18,942 nucleotides of DNA from an uncultured Fibrobacter sp. (GTDB taxonomy: Bacteria; Fibrobacterota; Fibrobacteria; Fibrobacterales; Fibrobacteraceae): positions 1 to 18,942 of the forward strand of contig NZ_CALEFV010000081.1 in assembly GCF_937877005.1 (NCBI RefSeq). Direction: 5' to 3'. The translations under genes and the position numbers were made by a program. Shown here piece by piece: positions 1-7,601 of this stretch (positions within the stretch are counted from its first letter, which is position 1; every line of letters starts with the position of its first letter). The notes beneath the pieces were generated by a model. It searched no databases, was not told where the DNA came from, and saw only the letters and a list, made by a program, of their open reading frames with translations.

Positions 1-55
1 CCGCGAAGGTGGCCGTACCGTTGGCGCTGGCTCCGTAACCGAAATCATCAAGTAA
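1..55 (+). CDS. tuf: Elongation factor Tu, C-terminal end (partial, 5' cut)
   Basis: Reading from base 2, the last 17 codons give REGGRTVGAGSVTEIIK followed by TAA at 53-55. This matches the end of EF-Tu domain 3, where REGGRTVGAG is nearly invariant. EF-Tu is the cytosolic GTPase that delivers aminoacyl-tRNA to the ribosome. The start lies outside the window. The gene order tuf-rpmG-tRNA-Trp-secE-nusG is common in bacteria and supports the call. Nothing can be said about the GTPase domain from this fragment. Confidence 0.93.
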   Translation, partial: REGGRTVGAGSVTEIIK

Positions 56-67
56 TCGGATAGTAAA

Positions 68-220
68 ATGCCTAGAGAACTCATCACGCTCGAATGCACC
101 GAATGCAATCAGCGCAACTATGACTGCGACAAGAACAAGCGTCTTCACCCCTCCCGCGTGGAGTACAAGAAGTACTGCCCGTTCTGCCGCAAGCATACTG
201 TTCACAAGGAAACCAAGTAA
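68..220 (+). CDS. rpmG: 50S ribosomal protein L33
   Basis: This 50-residue protein begins MPRELITLECTEC and ends HKETK. L33 is a small protein of the large ribosomal subunit. It has two Cys pairs, C10/C13 and C37/C40, so it is the zinc-ribbon (C+) form of the family. The length is typical. It lies 12 bases after the tuf stop and 12 bases before the tRNA gene, so it is probably cotranscribed with both. The purines before the ATG (GGATAGTAAA) give only a weak ribosome binding site. It is below the size that simple ORF listings report and is easy to miss. Confidence 0.95.
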   Translation: MPRELITLECTECNQRNYDCDKNKRLHPSRVEYKKYCPFCRKHTVHKETK

Positions 221-232
221 GGAAGTCCGAAT

Positions 233-305
233 AGGTCGGTAGCTCAATTGGTAGAGTCACGGTCTCCAAAACCGTTGGTTGGGGGTTCGAGTCCCTCCCG
301 ACCTG
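233..305 (+). tRNA. trnW: tRNA-Trp (anticodon CCA)
   Basis: A full cloverleaf can be drawn. The acceptor stem AGGTCGG (233-239) pairs with CCGACCT (298-304), and G305 is the discriminator base. The D-arm contains AGCTCAATTGGTAGAG. The anticodon stem ACGGT (259-263) pairs with ACCGT (271-275) around the loop CTCCAAA, with anticodon CCA at 266-268. The T-loop is TTCGAGT (286-292). The 3' CCA is not encoded (CTC follows the discriminator), so it must be added by a nucleotidyltransferase. A tRNA-Trp gene between rpmG and secE is a common bacterial arrangement, and this one is presumably processed from the operon transcript. Confidence 0.96.
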
Positions 306-324
306 CTCACTTCCTGGAGTCATT

Positions 325-513
325 ATGCGCAAGATCCAGCAATACGTCAGGGAATCCATCGAAGAACTTAAGAAAGTTACTTGGCCTACTTGGGAAGAAC
401 TCAAGGGATCGACTCTCGTAGTGATGCTTTTCAGCGTCATTATGGGTCTCTATATTGCAGGACTTGACGTTGGTCTCTCTTGGATTGTTGACAAAATCAT
501 GGGAAGAGGTTAG
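325..513 (+). CDS. secE: Preprotein translocase subunit SecE
   Basis: This 62-residue protein is the single-span form of SecE, which clamps SecY in the SecYEG inner-membrane channel. The amphipathic surface helix carries the family hallmark EELKKVTWPTWEEL (about 13-26). One membrane span follows at roughly residues 30-56. The three-span extension of E. coli SecE is absent, as in most bacteria. TGGAG at 315-319 lies five bases before the ATG and supports this start. nusG begins six bases after the stop, and the two are normally cotranscribed. Confidence 0.95.
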   Translation: MRKIQQYVRESIEELKKVTWPTWEELKGSTLVVMLFSVIMGLYIAGLDVGLSWIVDKIMGRG

Positions 514-519
514 ACTGTT

Positions 520-1059
520 ATGCTTTGGTATGCAATTCACACCTTTTCCGGTCAAGAAAACAACATTAAGAAACGCATCGAGCTGATGATTGAACGCGAA
601 GGCGTTCAGGAAAAGTTCGGCAGGATTATCGTACCGACCCGCGAGGTGGTTTCCACCGTTCGCGGTCGTCGTCATGTATCCGTGCAGAACGCGATGCCTA
701 CTTACGTTTTCATAGAAATGGTGCTGGACGAGCTCACCCAGCATTTGGTGATGAACATTAATGGCGTCACCCATTTCTTGGGAATGACCCCCACCAAACG
801 GGTGGCCGTTCCTCTTACACAGAGCGAGGTCGATCGTCTTCTTGGAGTTGATCCTGATAATTCTATGGAAGGCGAGATCCAAAATCCGTATACCATTGGC
901 GAAAATGTCCGCATCAAGGAAGGTCCCTTCAAGGACTTTGTGGGCGTCGTAGACGAAATCATGGAAGACAAGACCAAGATCAAGGTCATGGTTACGGTCT
1001 TCGGTCGTTCTACGCCTGTCGAACTCTCCTACAACCAGGTTGAGTCCGCCGACGCTTAA
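520..1059 (+). CDS. nusG: Transcription termination/antitermination factor NusG
   Basis: This 179-residue protein matches the usual NusG length (181 in E. coli). The NGN domain starts at MLWYAIHTFSGQE and binds the clamp of RNA polymerase, where it suppresses pausing. The C-terminal KOW domain (about 125-179) contains GENVRIKEGPFKDFVGVV; in known NusG proteins it contacts Rho or ribosomal protein S10. The Shine-Dalgarno AAGAGG (504-509) lies inside the end of secE, which suggests translational coupling. Because NusG touches the clamp and gate loop, the odd insertions in rpoB and rpoC downstream could affect its interface (inference). Confidence 0.96.
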   Translation: MLWYAIHTFSGQENNIKKRIELMIEREGVQEKFGRIIVPTREVVSTVRGRRHVSVQNAMPTYVFIEMVLDELTQHLVMNINGVTHFLGMTPTKRVAVPLTQSEVDRLLGVDPDNSMEGEIQNPYTIGENVRIKEGPFKDFVGVVDEIMEDKTKIKVMVTVFGRSTPVELSYNQVESADA

Positions 1060-1091
1060 TAGAGTACGGTTTTTGCAACGGAGATAACACA

Positions 1092-1517
1092 GTGGCAAAG
1101 AAAATCACAGGTTATATTAAGCTCCAGATTCCCGCCGGCGCCGCTAATCCGGCTCCCCCGGTAGGTCCCGCCCTTGGTCAGAAGGGTGTGAACATCATGG
1201 AATTCTGCAAGCAGTTTAACGCTAAGACCCAGAACGACAAGGGCATGATTATCCCGGTCGTCATCACGGTCTACGCTGACAAGAGCTTTACCTTCATCAC
1301 GAAGGTATCGCCGGTTCCGGCCCTCATCAAGAAGGCCGTCGGCATTGAAAGCGGCTCTGGCGAACCCAACCGTAAGAAAGTTGGTAAGATCACCAAGGCC
1401 CAGATCCAGGATATCGCCCAAAAGAAGATGCCGGATCTAAACACAATCGACCTCGAAGCCGCTATGCGCATGGTCGCGGGCACCGCTCGCTCCATGGGTG
1501 TTGAAGTGGTTGACTGA
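1092..1517 (+). CDS. rplK: 50S ribosomal protein L11
   Basis: This 141-residue protein has the standard L11 length. The N-terminal domain carries the proline-rich thiostrepton-site segment PAPPVGPALGQKGVNIMEFC. The rRNA-binding C-terminal domain ends GTARSMGVEVVD, the family signature region. L11 sits at the GTPase-associated centre of the 50S subunit and is needed for stringent-response activation of RelA where that enzyme is present. Translation starts at GTG, with CGGAG (1079-1083) eight bases upstream; no better start is in frame, and MAKK is the usual N-terminus. It is separated from nusG by 32 bases and from rplA by 39. Confidence 0.96.
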   Translation: MAKKITGYIKLQIPAGAANPAPPVGPALGQKGVNIMEFCKQFNAKTQNDKGMIIPVVITVYADKSFTFITKVSPVPALIKKAVGIESGSGEPNRKKVGKITKAQIQDIAQKKMPDLNTIDLEAAMRMVAGTARSMGVEVVD

Positions 1518-1556
1518 GGCAGGTAATTCACCGTTACGTATCTGACAGGAAACACC

Positions 1557-2243
1557 ATGTTCAGAGGAAAAAAATACAAAAAGGTTGCCGAAAGCATCGA
1601 CCGTAACAAGGCTTACGATCTTGCTGAAGCAATCGAAATCCTTAAAAAGTCCGAATTGAAGTTCGACCAGACGGTCGAAATCCACTTCAATCTCGGTGTG
1701 GACCCAAAACATTCCGACCAAGTGGTTCGTGGCACTGTTGTGCTGCCGCATGGTACCGGTCGTAAGGTCCGCGTCTTGGTTTTCTGCAAGGACAATAACC
1801 TTGAAGTTGCAAAGAACGCAGGCGCAGACTACGCTGGTGGTGCTGACTTGGTTCAGAAGATTCAGGAAGGCTGGCTGGACTTTGATTCCGTCGTTGCTAC
1901 TCCCGACATGATGCCGGTGATTAGTAAGGTCGCTAAGGTCCTCGGTCCTCGCGGTTTGATGCCTTCTCCGAAGGCTGGCACGGTGACGGTTAACGTCGCT
2001 CAGACAGTCAAGGAACTCAAGGCTGGTAAGATTCAGTACCGCGTTGACAAGGGCGCCAACGTCCATGCCCCCGTAGGCAAGCTCTCCTTCGATGTCGCTC
2101 AGCTCGCTGAAAACGCTAAGGCTGTGATCGACTCCGTCGTGAAGAACAAGCCTCAATCTTCTAAGGGCACCTATATTAAGAGCCTTACGTTGTCCGCAAC
2201 GATGGCTCCGGGCATCAAACTTGATATGGCACTGACGCGCTAG
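1557..2243 (+). CDS. rplA: 50S ribosomal protein L1
   Basis: This 228-residue protein has the normal L1 length. The diagnostic segment LGPRGLMPSPKAGTVT is at about 129-144. L1 forms the mobile stalk of the 50S subunit that handles E-site tRNA. In many bacteria it also represses its own operon by binding mRNA near rplK; I could not identify a convincing L1-binding hairpin in the 32 bases before rplK. AGGAA (1547-1551) supports the start. The TAG stop (2241-2243) is part of the Shine-Dalgarno of rplJ, so the two genes are probably translationally coupled. Confidence 0.96.
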   Translation: MFRGKKYKKVAESIDRNKAYDLAEAIEILKKSELKFDQTVEIHFNLGVDPKHSDQVVRGTVVLPHGTGRKVRVLVFCKDNNLEVAKNAGADYAGGADLVQKIQEGWLDFDSVVATPDMMPVISKVAKVLGPRGLMPSPKAGTVTVNVAQTVKELKAGKIQYRVDKGANVHAPVGKLSFDVAQLAENAKAVIDSVVKNKPQSSKGTYIKSLTLSATMAPGIKLDMALTR

Positions 2244-2251
2244 GAGATACC

Positions 2252-2788
2252 ATGAAAGCTGTAGTTAAAAAACAACAGACCGTGGATTCGCTCGTCGAGT
2301 CCTTCAATGGCGCTACCGCCGTCTATCTGCTCAATTATCAAGGCATGACCGTAGAAAAGGACAATGCCCTTCGCAAGGCACTCGCCTCTAAGGGTGTGAA
2401 GTACCACGCTGTGAAGAACACTCTTCTCAAGCGCGTGCTCGCTGCTCTTAAGGTCGAAGGTCTCGACGATTTGCTGACCGGTGCAACTTCTGTGATGGTC
2501 GGCTTCGAAGAAGATCCGCTTCTGCCTGCTCGCGAAATTGAAGCATTCCACAAAGCAAACCCCGATTTCTTGGTTGCCAAGAGCGTGTACCTTGATGGCA
2601 AGGCGATGCCTGGCTCCGAAGTCGTGAACCTCTCCAAGATCCCGGATCGTAAGGGCATGATCGCTCAGATCGTCTCCATCGCTCTCGGACCTGGCTCCAC
2701 GATCGCCGGTCAAATCAAGACACTCCAGGAAAAGCTGGAAAAAGAATCGGGCTCCGAAGCTGCTCCCGAAGCCGCTGCGGAAGCTTAA
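2252..2788 (+). CDS. rplJ: 50S ribosomal protein L10
   Basis: This 178-residue protein is the base of the L7/L12 stalk. The N-terminal half (LVESFNGATAVYLLNYQGMT and on) is the rRNA-binding domain. The long C-terminal helix (about 135-167) is where L12 dimers attach, followed by an acidic Ala/Glu tail (EAAPEAAAEA). AGGAG (2242-2246) lies five bases before the ATG and overlaps the rplA stop. Only eight bases separate it from rplA, so the long autoregulatory L10 leader known from E. coli and Bacillus has no room here unless it lies inside rplA. Confidence 0.95.
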   Translation: MKAVVKKQQTVDSLVESFNGATAVYLLNYQGMTVEKDNALRKALASKGVKYHAVKNTLLKRVLAALKVEGLDDLLTGATSVMVGFEEDPLLPAREIEAFHKANPDFLVAKSVYLDGKAMPGSEVVNLSKIPDRKGMIAQIVSIALGPGSTIAGQIKTLQEKLEKESGSEAAPEAAAEA

Positions 2789-2839
2789 CAACAAACCACA
2801 AACCAAAAAATTTAAACGGAATAATCGGAGAAACACATC

Positions 2840-3211
2840 ATGGCAACTGATATCAAGGCACTGGGCGATCAAATCGTTGGTCTTACCCTTCTCGAAGCCA
2901 AGGCTTTGGCTGACTACCTTAAAGAAACCCACGGCATCGAAGCTGCTGCCGGTGGCGCCGTAGTTATGGCCGCCGCTGCTGCTGCCCCTGCTGAAGAAAA
3001 GACTGAATTCGACGTGATCCTCGTCGAATGCGGCGCTAAGAAGATGGACGTCCTCAAGGCCGTCCGTGCCATCACCGGTCTCGGCCTCAAGGAAGCCAAG
3101 GACCTGGTCGAAAAGGCCAACAGCGTGGTTAAGGAAGCAATGCCGAAGGCTGACGCTGAAAAGCTCAAGAAGGACCTGGAAGATCTCGGAGCAAAGGTCG
3201 CTCTGAAGTAA
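2840..3211 (+). CDS. rplL: 50S ribosomal protein L7/L12
   Basis: This 123-residue stalk protein recruits translational GTPases and is present in several copies per ribosome. The layout is canonical: N-terminal dimerisation and L10-binding segment (about 1-33), Ala-rich flexible hinge containing MAAAAAAPAEE (about 43-53), and C-terminal factor-binding domain (about 55-123) with the signature KKMDVLKAVRAITGLGLKEA. CGGAG (2826-2830) supports the start. A 51-base C/A-rich gap separates it from rplJ, which would suit the higher translation this protein needs. A GC-rich hairpin with a T-run follows the stop. Confidence 0.97.
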   Translation: MATDIKALGDQIVGLTLLEAKALADYLKETHGIEAAAGGAVVMAAAAAAPAEEKTEFDVILVECGAKKMDVLKAVRAITGLGLKEAKDLVEKANSVVKEAMPKADAEKLKKDLEDLGAKVALK

Positions 3212-3244
3212 TGCTTTCACTTCATTGACTATTATATGCCAATC

Positions 3245-3268
3245 GCCTGCACGCGAGTGCGGGCTTTT
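3245..3268 (+). terminator. Hairpin attenuator between rplL and rpoB
   Basis: The stem GCCTGCAC (3245-3252) pairs with GTGCGGGC (3257-3264) around the loop GCGA with one G-T pair, and is followed directly by TTTT. T-rich stretches continue to about 3296. It lies 33 bases after the rplL stop and 67 bases before rpoB. In E. coli a partial terminator at the same place lowers rpoBC transcription relative to rplJL. The short T-run here suggests partial read-through rather than full termination, because rpoB has no other convincing promoter. Confidence 0.7.
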
Positions 3269-3331
3269 GGTGTATTAAGTTTTTTGCTATTTTTTAGATA
3301 AAAAAGCTCTTCACCGGATGAGGTATTTCAA

Positions 3332-6300
3332 ATGACGACGGAGCGAAAAAGCTATTCCTCCAACAAGTTCCAGCTGGAACTCCCGTACCTGATCGAAGTC
3401 CAGAAGGCTTCGTACGAGCAATTCCTTCAGAAGGATATCCCGCAAGAGAAACGTCTTAAGGTTGGGCTGGAACGCGTGTTCCAGGATATTTTCCCCATTA
3501 CTGACGTCAAGGGTCTCTACTCCCTGAATTACGAAGGTTACTATTTCGGAATCCCGAAATACAGCATCCCTGAATGCCGTGAGCGTGGACTCACGTATTC
3601 CATGGAGCTTTACGCCACCCTTTCCCTTCAGATTTTCGAGGAAGATGGCGAAGACCGCAAGCTTAAGGAAGAAGTCAAGAACGACGTCCTTATTTGCGAA
3701 CTCCCGATCATGACTGAAAACGGAACGTTCATCGTCAATGGCGCTGAACGCGTTGTCGTTTCCCAGTTGCATCGTTCTTACGGTATCAGCTTTGACGAAG
3801 AACTCCAGCCCAACGGCCGCTCTGACTACAAGAGCCGCATTATTCCGCACCGCGGCGCCTGGGTGGAATTCAATACCGAAGGCGACACCCTTTACCTCAT
3901 CATCGACCGCAAGAAGAAGCTCGCCGCGACGACTATGCTCCGCTGCATCGGCTTCGAAACGACTCAGGACATCCTCAAGCTGTTCTACAAGAAGACCGAG
4001 GAAGTCTCGGTTGCCGAACTGTCCGAACAGTACGACGAAAACGGCGTCTGCGTCCTGATCGACCGCATCATTTTTGAAGACATCATCGACTCCAGCACGG
4101 GCGAAGTGATTCTCGAGGCTAACACCGTCATCGACGACAAGAAGCTCGAACGCCTCCGTGAAAACAATGTCGACAATATCGTCCTCCTTTCCAAGGAAGA
4201 GGACAATCTGCTCATTCACTACACTCTTGCCGCTGACAAGTCCAGGTCCCGCGAAGATGCCCTCAAGGCTATCTACTCCGTGACTCACCAGCAGCAGGAC
4301 GAAGCTCCGGACATGCGCACTGCCGAACTCTATTTCGACAGCCAGTTCATTTCCGATCCGCACAAGTACGATCTCGGCGAAGTGGGCCGTTACCGTCTGA
4401 ACGCCAAGATTTACAAGAAGGAAATTCTTGAAGTCCTGAGCAGCCTCGGTCCGGAGTTCAAGGTCCCGTCCCTCACCGACATGACGATGAGCAAGGCGGA
4501 CTTCCTCGCCATCATCGAATACATGGTCGGCCTCTACAGCGATACCGAAGGCTACAGCCTCGACGATATCGACCATTTGGGCAACCGTCGTACCCGTTCC
4601 GTCGGCGAACTTCTCGCAAACCAGATTTCCGTTGGCCTTTCCCGTATGTCCCGCGTCATCCGCGAAAACTTGACGCTGCACGGCGAAGATGAACAGACGA
4701 CTCCGCGCGAACTCGTGAACACCCGTATGGTGAGCTCCGTGGTTCAGGCGTTCTTCGGTTCCAGCCAGCTGTCCCAGTTCATGGACCAGATGAACCCGCT
4801 TTCTGAACTGACTCACAAGCGTCGTCTCTCCGCTCTCGGTCCCGGTGGTCTTTCCCGCGAACGCGCAGGCTTCGAGGTCCGTGACGTTCACTACACGCAC
4901 TATGGCCGCCTCTGCCCGATCGAGACTCCGGAAGGCCCGAACATCGGTCTTATCAACTCCCTCGCCTCCTTCGCCGTGGTGAACCACTTCGGCTTCATCG
5001 AGACTCCGTACCGTATCGTTGGCCTCATCGATTTCAAGGATGCCAAGGGCAATATCGTGAAGGTTCCCGAAAGCAAGTGGCATTTCGGTATCTTCAAGGC
5101 TTTCGTGCACGATCCGCACCTTTTCCTGGAACTTGAACTTTCCAAGAAGCAGATCGACTTCGTCCGCATGAACCTCGATGCGAAGCAGCGCGAACTGTTC
5201 GAAGGCTTCGTGAACAAGGTGTTTGCGTTCAAGGACGCCGAAGGCAACGTAACTTATTCTCGTAACGGTTTCACTGTCGAAAACTTCAGTGGCAAGGCCG
5301 ATTATGAACAGGTGGGCACTGTGGTCGAACAGATCGTTTCCGACTACATCACCTTCCTCACCGCCGACGAAGAAGACGCATTCAGGGTTGCTCCTGCCTC
5401 TACCGAACTCACCGAAGACAACCGCTTCAAGGGTGACATGGACGGCTACGTGATCGTCCGCGACAAGAGCGAATACCCGCACCTCATGCGCCAGGACAGC
5501 TTCGCTCTCGATGACACCGAAACCGAACGCATCGACCTCATGGACGTGGCCCCGATGCAGATCGTGTCTGTGGCCGCTGGTCTTATCCCGTTCCTCGAAC
5601 ACGATGACGCTAACCGTGCATTGATGGGTTCCAACATGCAGCGCCAGGCGGTGCCTCTGCTCCGCGCCGAAGCTCCGATCGTGGGTACGGGTCTCGAACG
5701 CCGCGCCGCTCTCGACTCGGGTACGGTCGTCCGCGCCAAGCACGACGGTAAGGTGACCTTCGTCGACGCCCGCAACATCACTGTGCAGCGTGGCAACATG
5801 GTGGACGGCAACTTCGTGCCGCTTACCGGCCTCGGCGAAGATTTTGAATTCCTTGGCAAGGATCCGATTGACGAATACGTTCTGCGTAAGTTCGAACGTT
5901 CCAACCAGGATTCCTGCATCAACCAGAAGCCTATCGTGGACGTGGGCGACTTCGTCAAGGCCGGCGACGTGCTCGCTGACGGCGTGTCTACCGACCACGG
6001 TGAACTCGCTCTTGGTAAGAACATTTTGATCGGTTTCCTTCCCTGGAACGGTTACAACTACGAAGACGCCGTCATCATTTCCGAAGAGCTCGCCATCAAG
6101 GATGCGTTTACTTCTATCCATATCGAAGAATACGAAATGGAAGTCCGCGATACCAAGCGCGGCCCCGAAGAACTCACCCGTGAAATTCCGAACGTTGGCG
6201 AAGACGCTCTCCGCAACCTCGACGAAAACGGCGTGATCCGCGTCGGTGCGGAAGTTTCCGCCGACGATATCCTCGTGGGCAAGGTGACGCCGAAGGGCGA

Positions 6301-7600
6301 AACTGAACTTTCTCCGGAAGAACGCCTGCTCCGCGCCATCTTCGGCGAAAAGGCCGGCGATGTCCGCGACTCCTCGCTCAAGGCTCCTCCGGGAATGAAG
6401 GGCGTGGTGCTTGAAACCCGTATCTTCAGCAAGAAGGACAAGGCCGACAAGAACAGCAAGGAGAAGGATCAGGAAACCATCAACGAAATCCGCGAAAACT
6501 TCCAGAAGCAGATCGACAAGATCAAGACCGCCTGTTCCGAACACTTGTTCGAACTTCTCGGTGGCAAGGCTGCTGGCAAGGTGATGGATAACGAAACTCA
6601 TGAACTTCTCATCCGTGAAGGTCAGACTTACACCGAACAGAACCTCGCCACCATCGACGTGACTAAGGTCTCTCCGGCATCCGTCTTCGTTGTCGACGAC
6701 GAAGAACTCCAGGACAAGGTGCTCGCGCTCGTGCTCGTTGCCCGCGACAACCTGGATACGCTGACCCGCACCATGGAAAAGGAAATCGACAAGGTCACTA
6801 AGGGCGACGAACTGAAGCCCGGCGTGCTCAAGAGCGTCAAGGTGTATATCGCCAAGAAGCGTTGCCTCTCGATCGGTGACAAGATGGCCGGTCGTCACGG
6901 TAACAAGGGCGTCGTCTCGAAGATCGTTCCTGTCGAAGATATGCCGTTTACCGAAGACGGACGTCCCCTGCAGATTCTTCTGAACCCGCTGGGCGTGCCT
7001 TCTCGTATGAACATCGGTCAGGTGCTTGAAGTTCACCTCGGCTGGGCTGCCAAGACGCTCGGCTTCAAGGTGACGACTCCCGTGTTCGACGGTGCCAAGT
7101 TCGAGGATATCTGCAAGGAACTCGAAAAGGCTTACCAGAAGAACCCGATCGTGAACTATGAAATGGATCCGGAAAACAACAAGATTATCGGTAAGGCCAA
7201 GCTCTATGACGGCCGTACCGGTGAAGCCTTCTTGAACCCGGTCACAATCGGTTACATGTACTACCTCAAGCTCGGTCACTTGGTGGACGACAAGATTCAC
7301 GCCCGTTCTATCGGTAGCTACGCGCTTGTGACGCAGCAGCCTCTCGGCGGTAAGAGCCAGTTCGGTGGCCAGCGCTTCGGTGAAATGGAAGTGTGGGCCA
7401 TGGAAGCTTACGGCGCCGCTTACACGCTGCAGGAACTCCTCACCGTCAAGTCTGACGACGTGCAGGGCCGTTCCAAGGTGTACGACGCTATCGTGCACGG
7501 TCAGAACACTCCGAAGCCGGGTGTTCCTGAATCCTTCAACGTTATGATCCGCGAAGTTCGTTCTTTGGGTCTCAATATTCAGACCAATGGAGATAAGTAA
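3332..7600 (+). CDS. rpoB: DNA-directed RNA polymerase subunit beta
   Basis: This 1422-residue protein is longer than E. coli beta (1342). The rifampicin-binding region begins at FFGSSQLSQFMDQMNPLSEL (from residue 474) and keeps the D, H and S positions where resistance changes usually occur. CPIETPEGPNIGLINSL follows. The active-site segment IGDKMAGRHGNKG has its lysine at residue 1184. A lineage-type insertion occupies beta about 215-325, and a helical charged segment near 1040-1080 corresponds to the E. coli SI2 position. An extra segment of about 104 residues (564-667) lies after FIETPYR and before SDYITFLTA, where E. coli has only a few residues. GATGAGG (3317-3323) supports the start. 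rpoC follows with its ribosome binding site inside the rpoB end. Confidence 0.98.
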   Translation: MTTERKSYSSNKFQLELPYLIEVQKASYEQFLQKDIPQEKRLKVGLERVFQDIFPITDVKGLYSLNYEGYYFGIPKYSIPECRERGLTYSMELYATLSLQIFEEDGEDRKLKEEVKNDVLICELPIMTENGTFIVNGAERVVVSQLHRSYGISFDEELQPNGRSDYKSRIIPHRGAWVEFNTEGDTLYLIIDRKKKLAATTMLRCIGFETTQDILKLFYKKTEEVSVAELSEQYDENGVCVLIDRIIFEDIIDSSTGEVILEANTVIDDKKLERLRENNVDNIVLLSKEEDNLLIHYTLAADKSRSREDALKAIYSVTHQQQDEAPDMRTAELYFDSQFISDPHKYDLGEVGRYRLNAKIYKKEILEVLSSLGPEFKVPSLTDMTMSKADFLAIIEYMVGLYSDTEGYSLDDIDHLGNRRTRSVGELLANQISVGLSRMSRVIRENLTLHGEDEQTTPRELVNTRMVSSVVQAFFGSSQLSQFMDQMNPLSELTHKRRLSALGPGGLSRERAGFEVRDVHYTHYGRLCPIETPEGPNIGLINSLASFAVVNHFGFIETPYRIVGLIDFKDAKGNIVKVPESKWHFGIFKAFVHDPHLFLELELSKKQIDFVRMNLDAKQRELFEGFVNKVFAFKDAEGNVTYSRNGFTVENFSGKADYEQVGTVVEQIVSDYITFLTADEEDAFRVAPASTELTEDNRFKGDMDGYVIVRDKSEYPHLMRQDSFALDDTETERIDLMDVAPMQIVSVAAGLIPFLEHDDANRALMGSNMQRQAVPLLRAEAPIVGTGLERRAALDSGTVVRAKHDGKVTFVDARNITVQRGNMVDGNFVPLTGLGEDFEFLGKDPIDEYVLRKFERSNQDSCINQKPIVDVGDFVKAGDVLADGVSTDHGELALGKNILIGFLPWNGYNYEDAVIISEELAIKDAFTSIHIEEYEMEVRDTKRGPEELTREIPNVGEDALRNLDENGVIRVGAEVSADDILVGKVTPKGETELSPEERLLRAIFGEKAGDVRDSSLKAPPGMKGVVLETRIFSKKDKADKNSKEKDQETINEIRENFQKQIDKIKTACSEHLFELLGGKAAGKVMDNETHELLIREGQTYTEQNLATIDVTKVSPASVFVVDDEELQDKVLALVLVARDNLDTLTRTMEKEIDKVTKGDELKPGVLKSVKVYIAKKRCLSIGDKMAGRHGNKGVVSKIVPVEDMPFTEDGRPLQILLNPLGVPSRMNIGQVLEVHLGWAAKTLGFKVTTPVFDGAKFEDICKELEKAYQKNPIVNYEMDPENNKIIGKAKLYDGRTGEAFLNPVTIGYMYYLKLGHLVDDKIHARSIGSYALVTQQPLGGKSQFGGQRFGEMEVWAMEAYGAAYTLQELLTVKSDDVQGRSKVYDAIVHGQNTPKPGVPESFNVMIREVRSLGLNIQTNGDK
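5021..5332 (+). other. Lineage-type insertion inside rpoB (residues about 564-667)
   Basis: In E. coli beta, ETPYRKV is followed after a few residues by a TDEIHYLSA segment. Here ETPYRIV (558-563) and SDYITFLTA (670-677) are separated by about 106 residues. The extra part is charged and appears folded: it includes VPESKWHFGIFKAF, a helix-like KKQIDFVRMNLDAKQRELFE and a beta-like AEGNVTYSRNGFTVENF. The frame is open and codon use matches the rest of rpoB, so this is not an assembly error or a recent foreign insert. Boundaries are from alignment by eye and may be off by several residues. Confidence 0.7.
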
Positions 7601-7601
7601 T

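Noticed and set aside
1060..1091. L1 autoregulatory mRNA site before rplK
   Set aside because: The 32-base gap shows no clear stem matching the L1 rRNA site, so it cannot be supported by eye.
3225..3239. TTGACT and TATATG as a promoter for rpoB
   Set aside because: The two elements are too close together (3 bases between them), and anything starting there would run into the attenuator hairpin.
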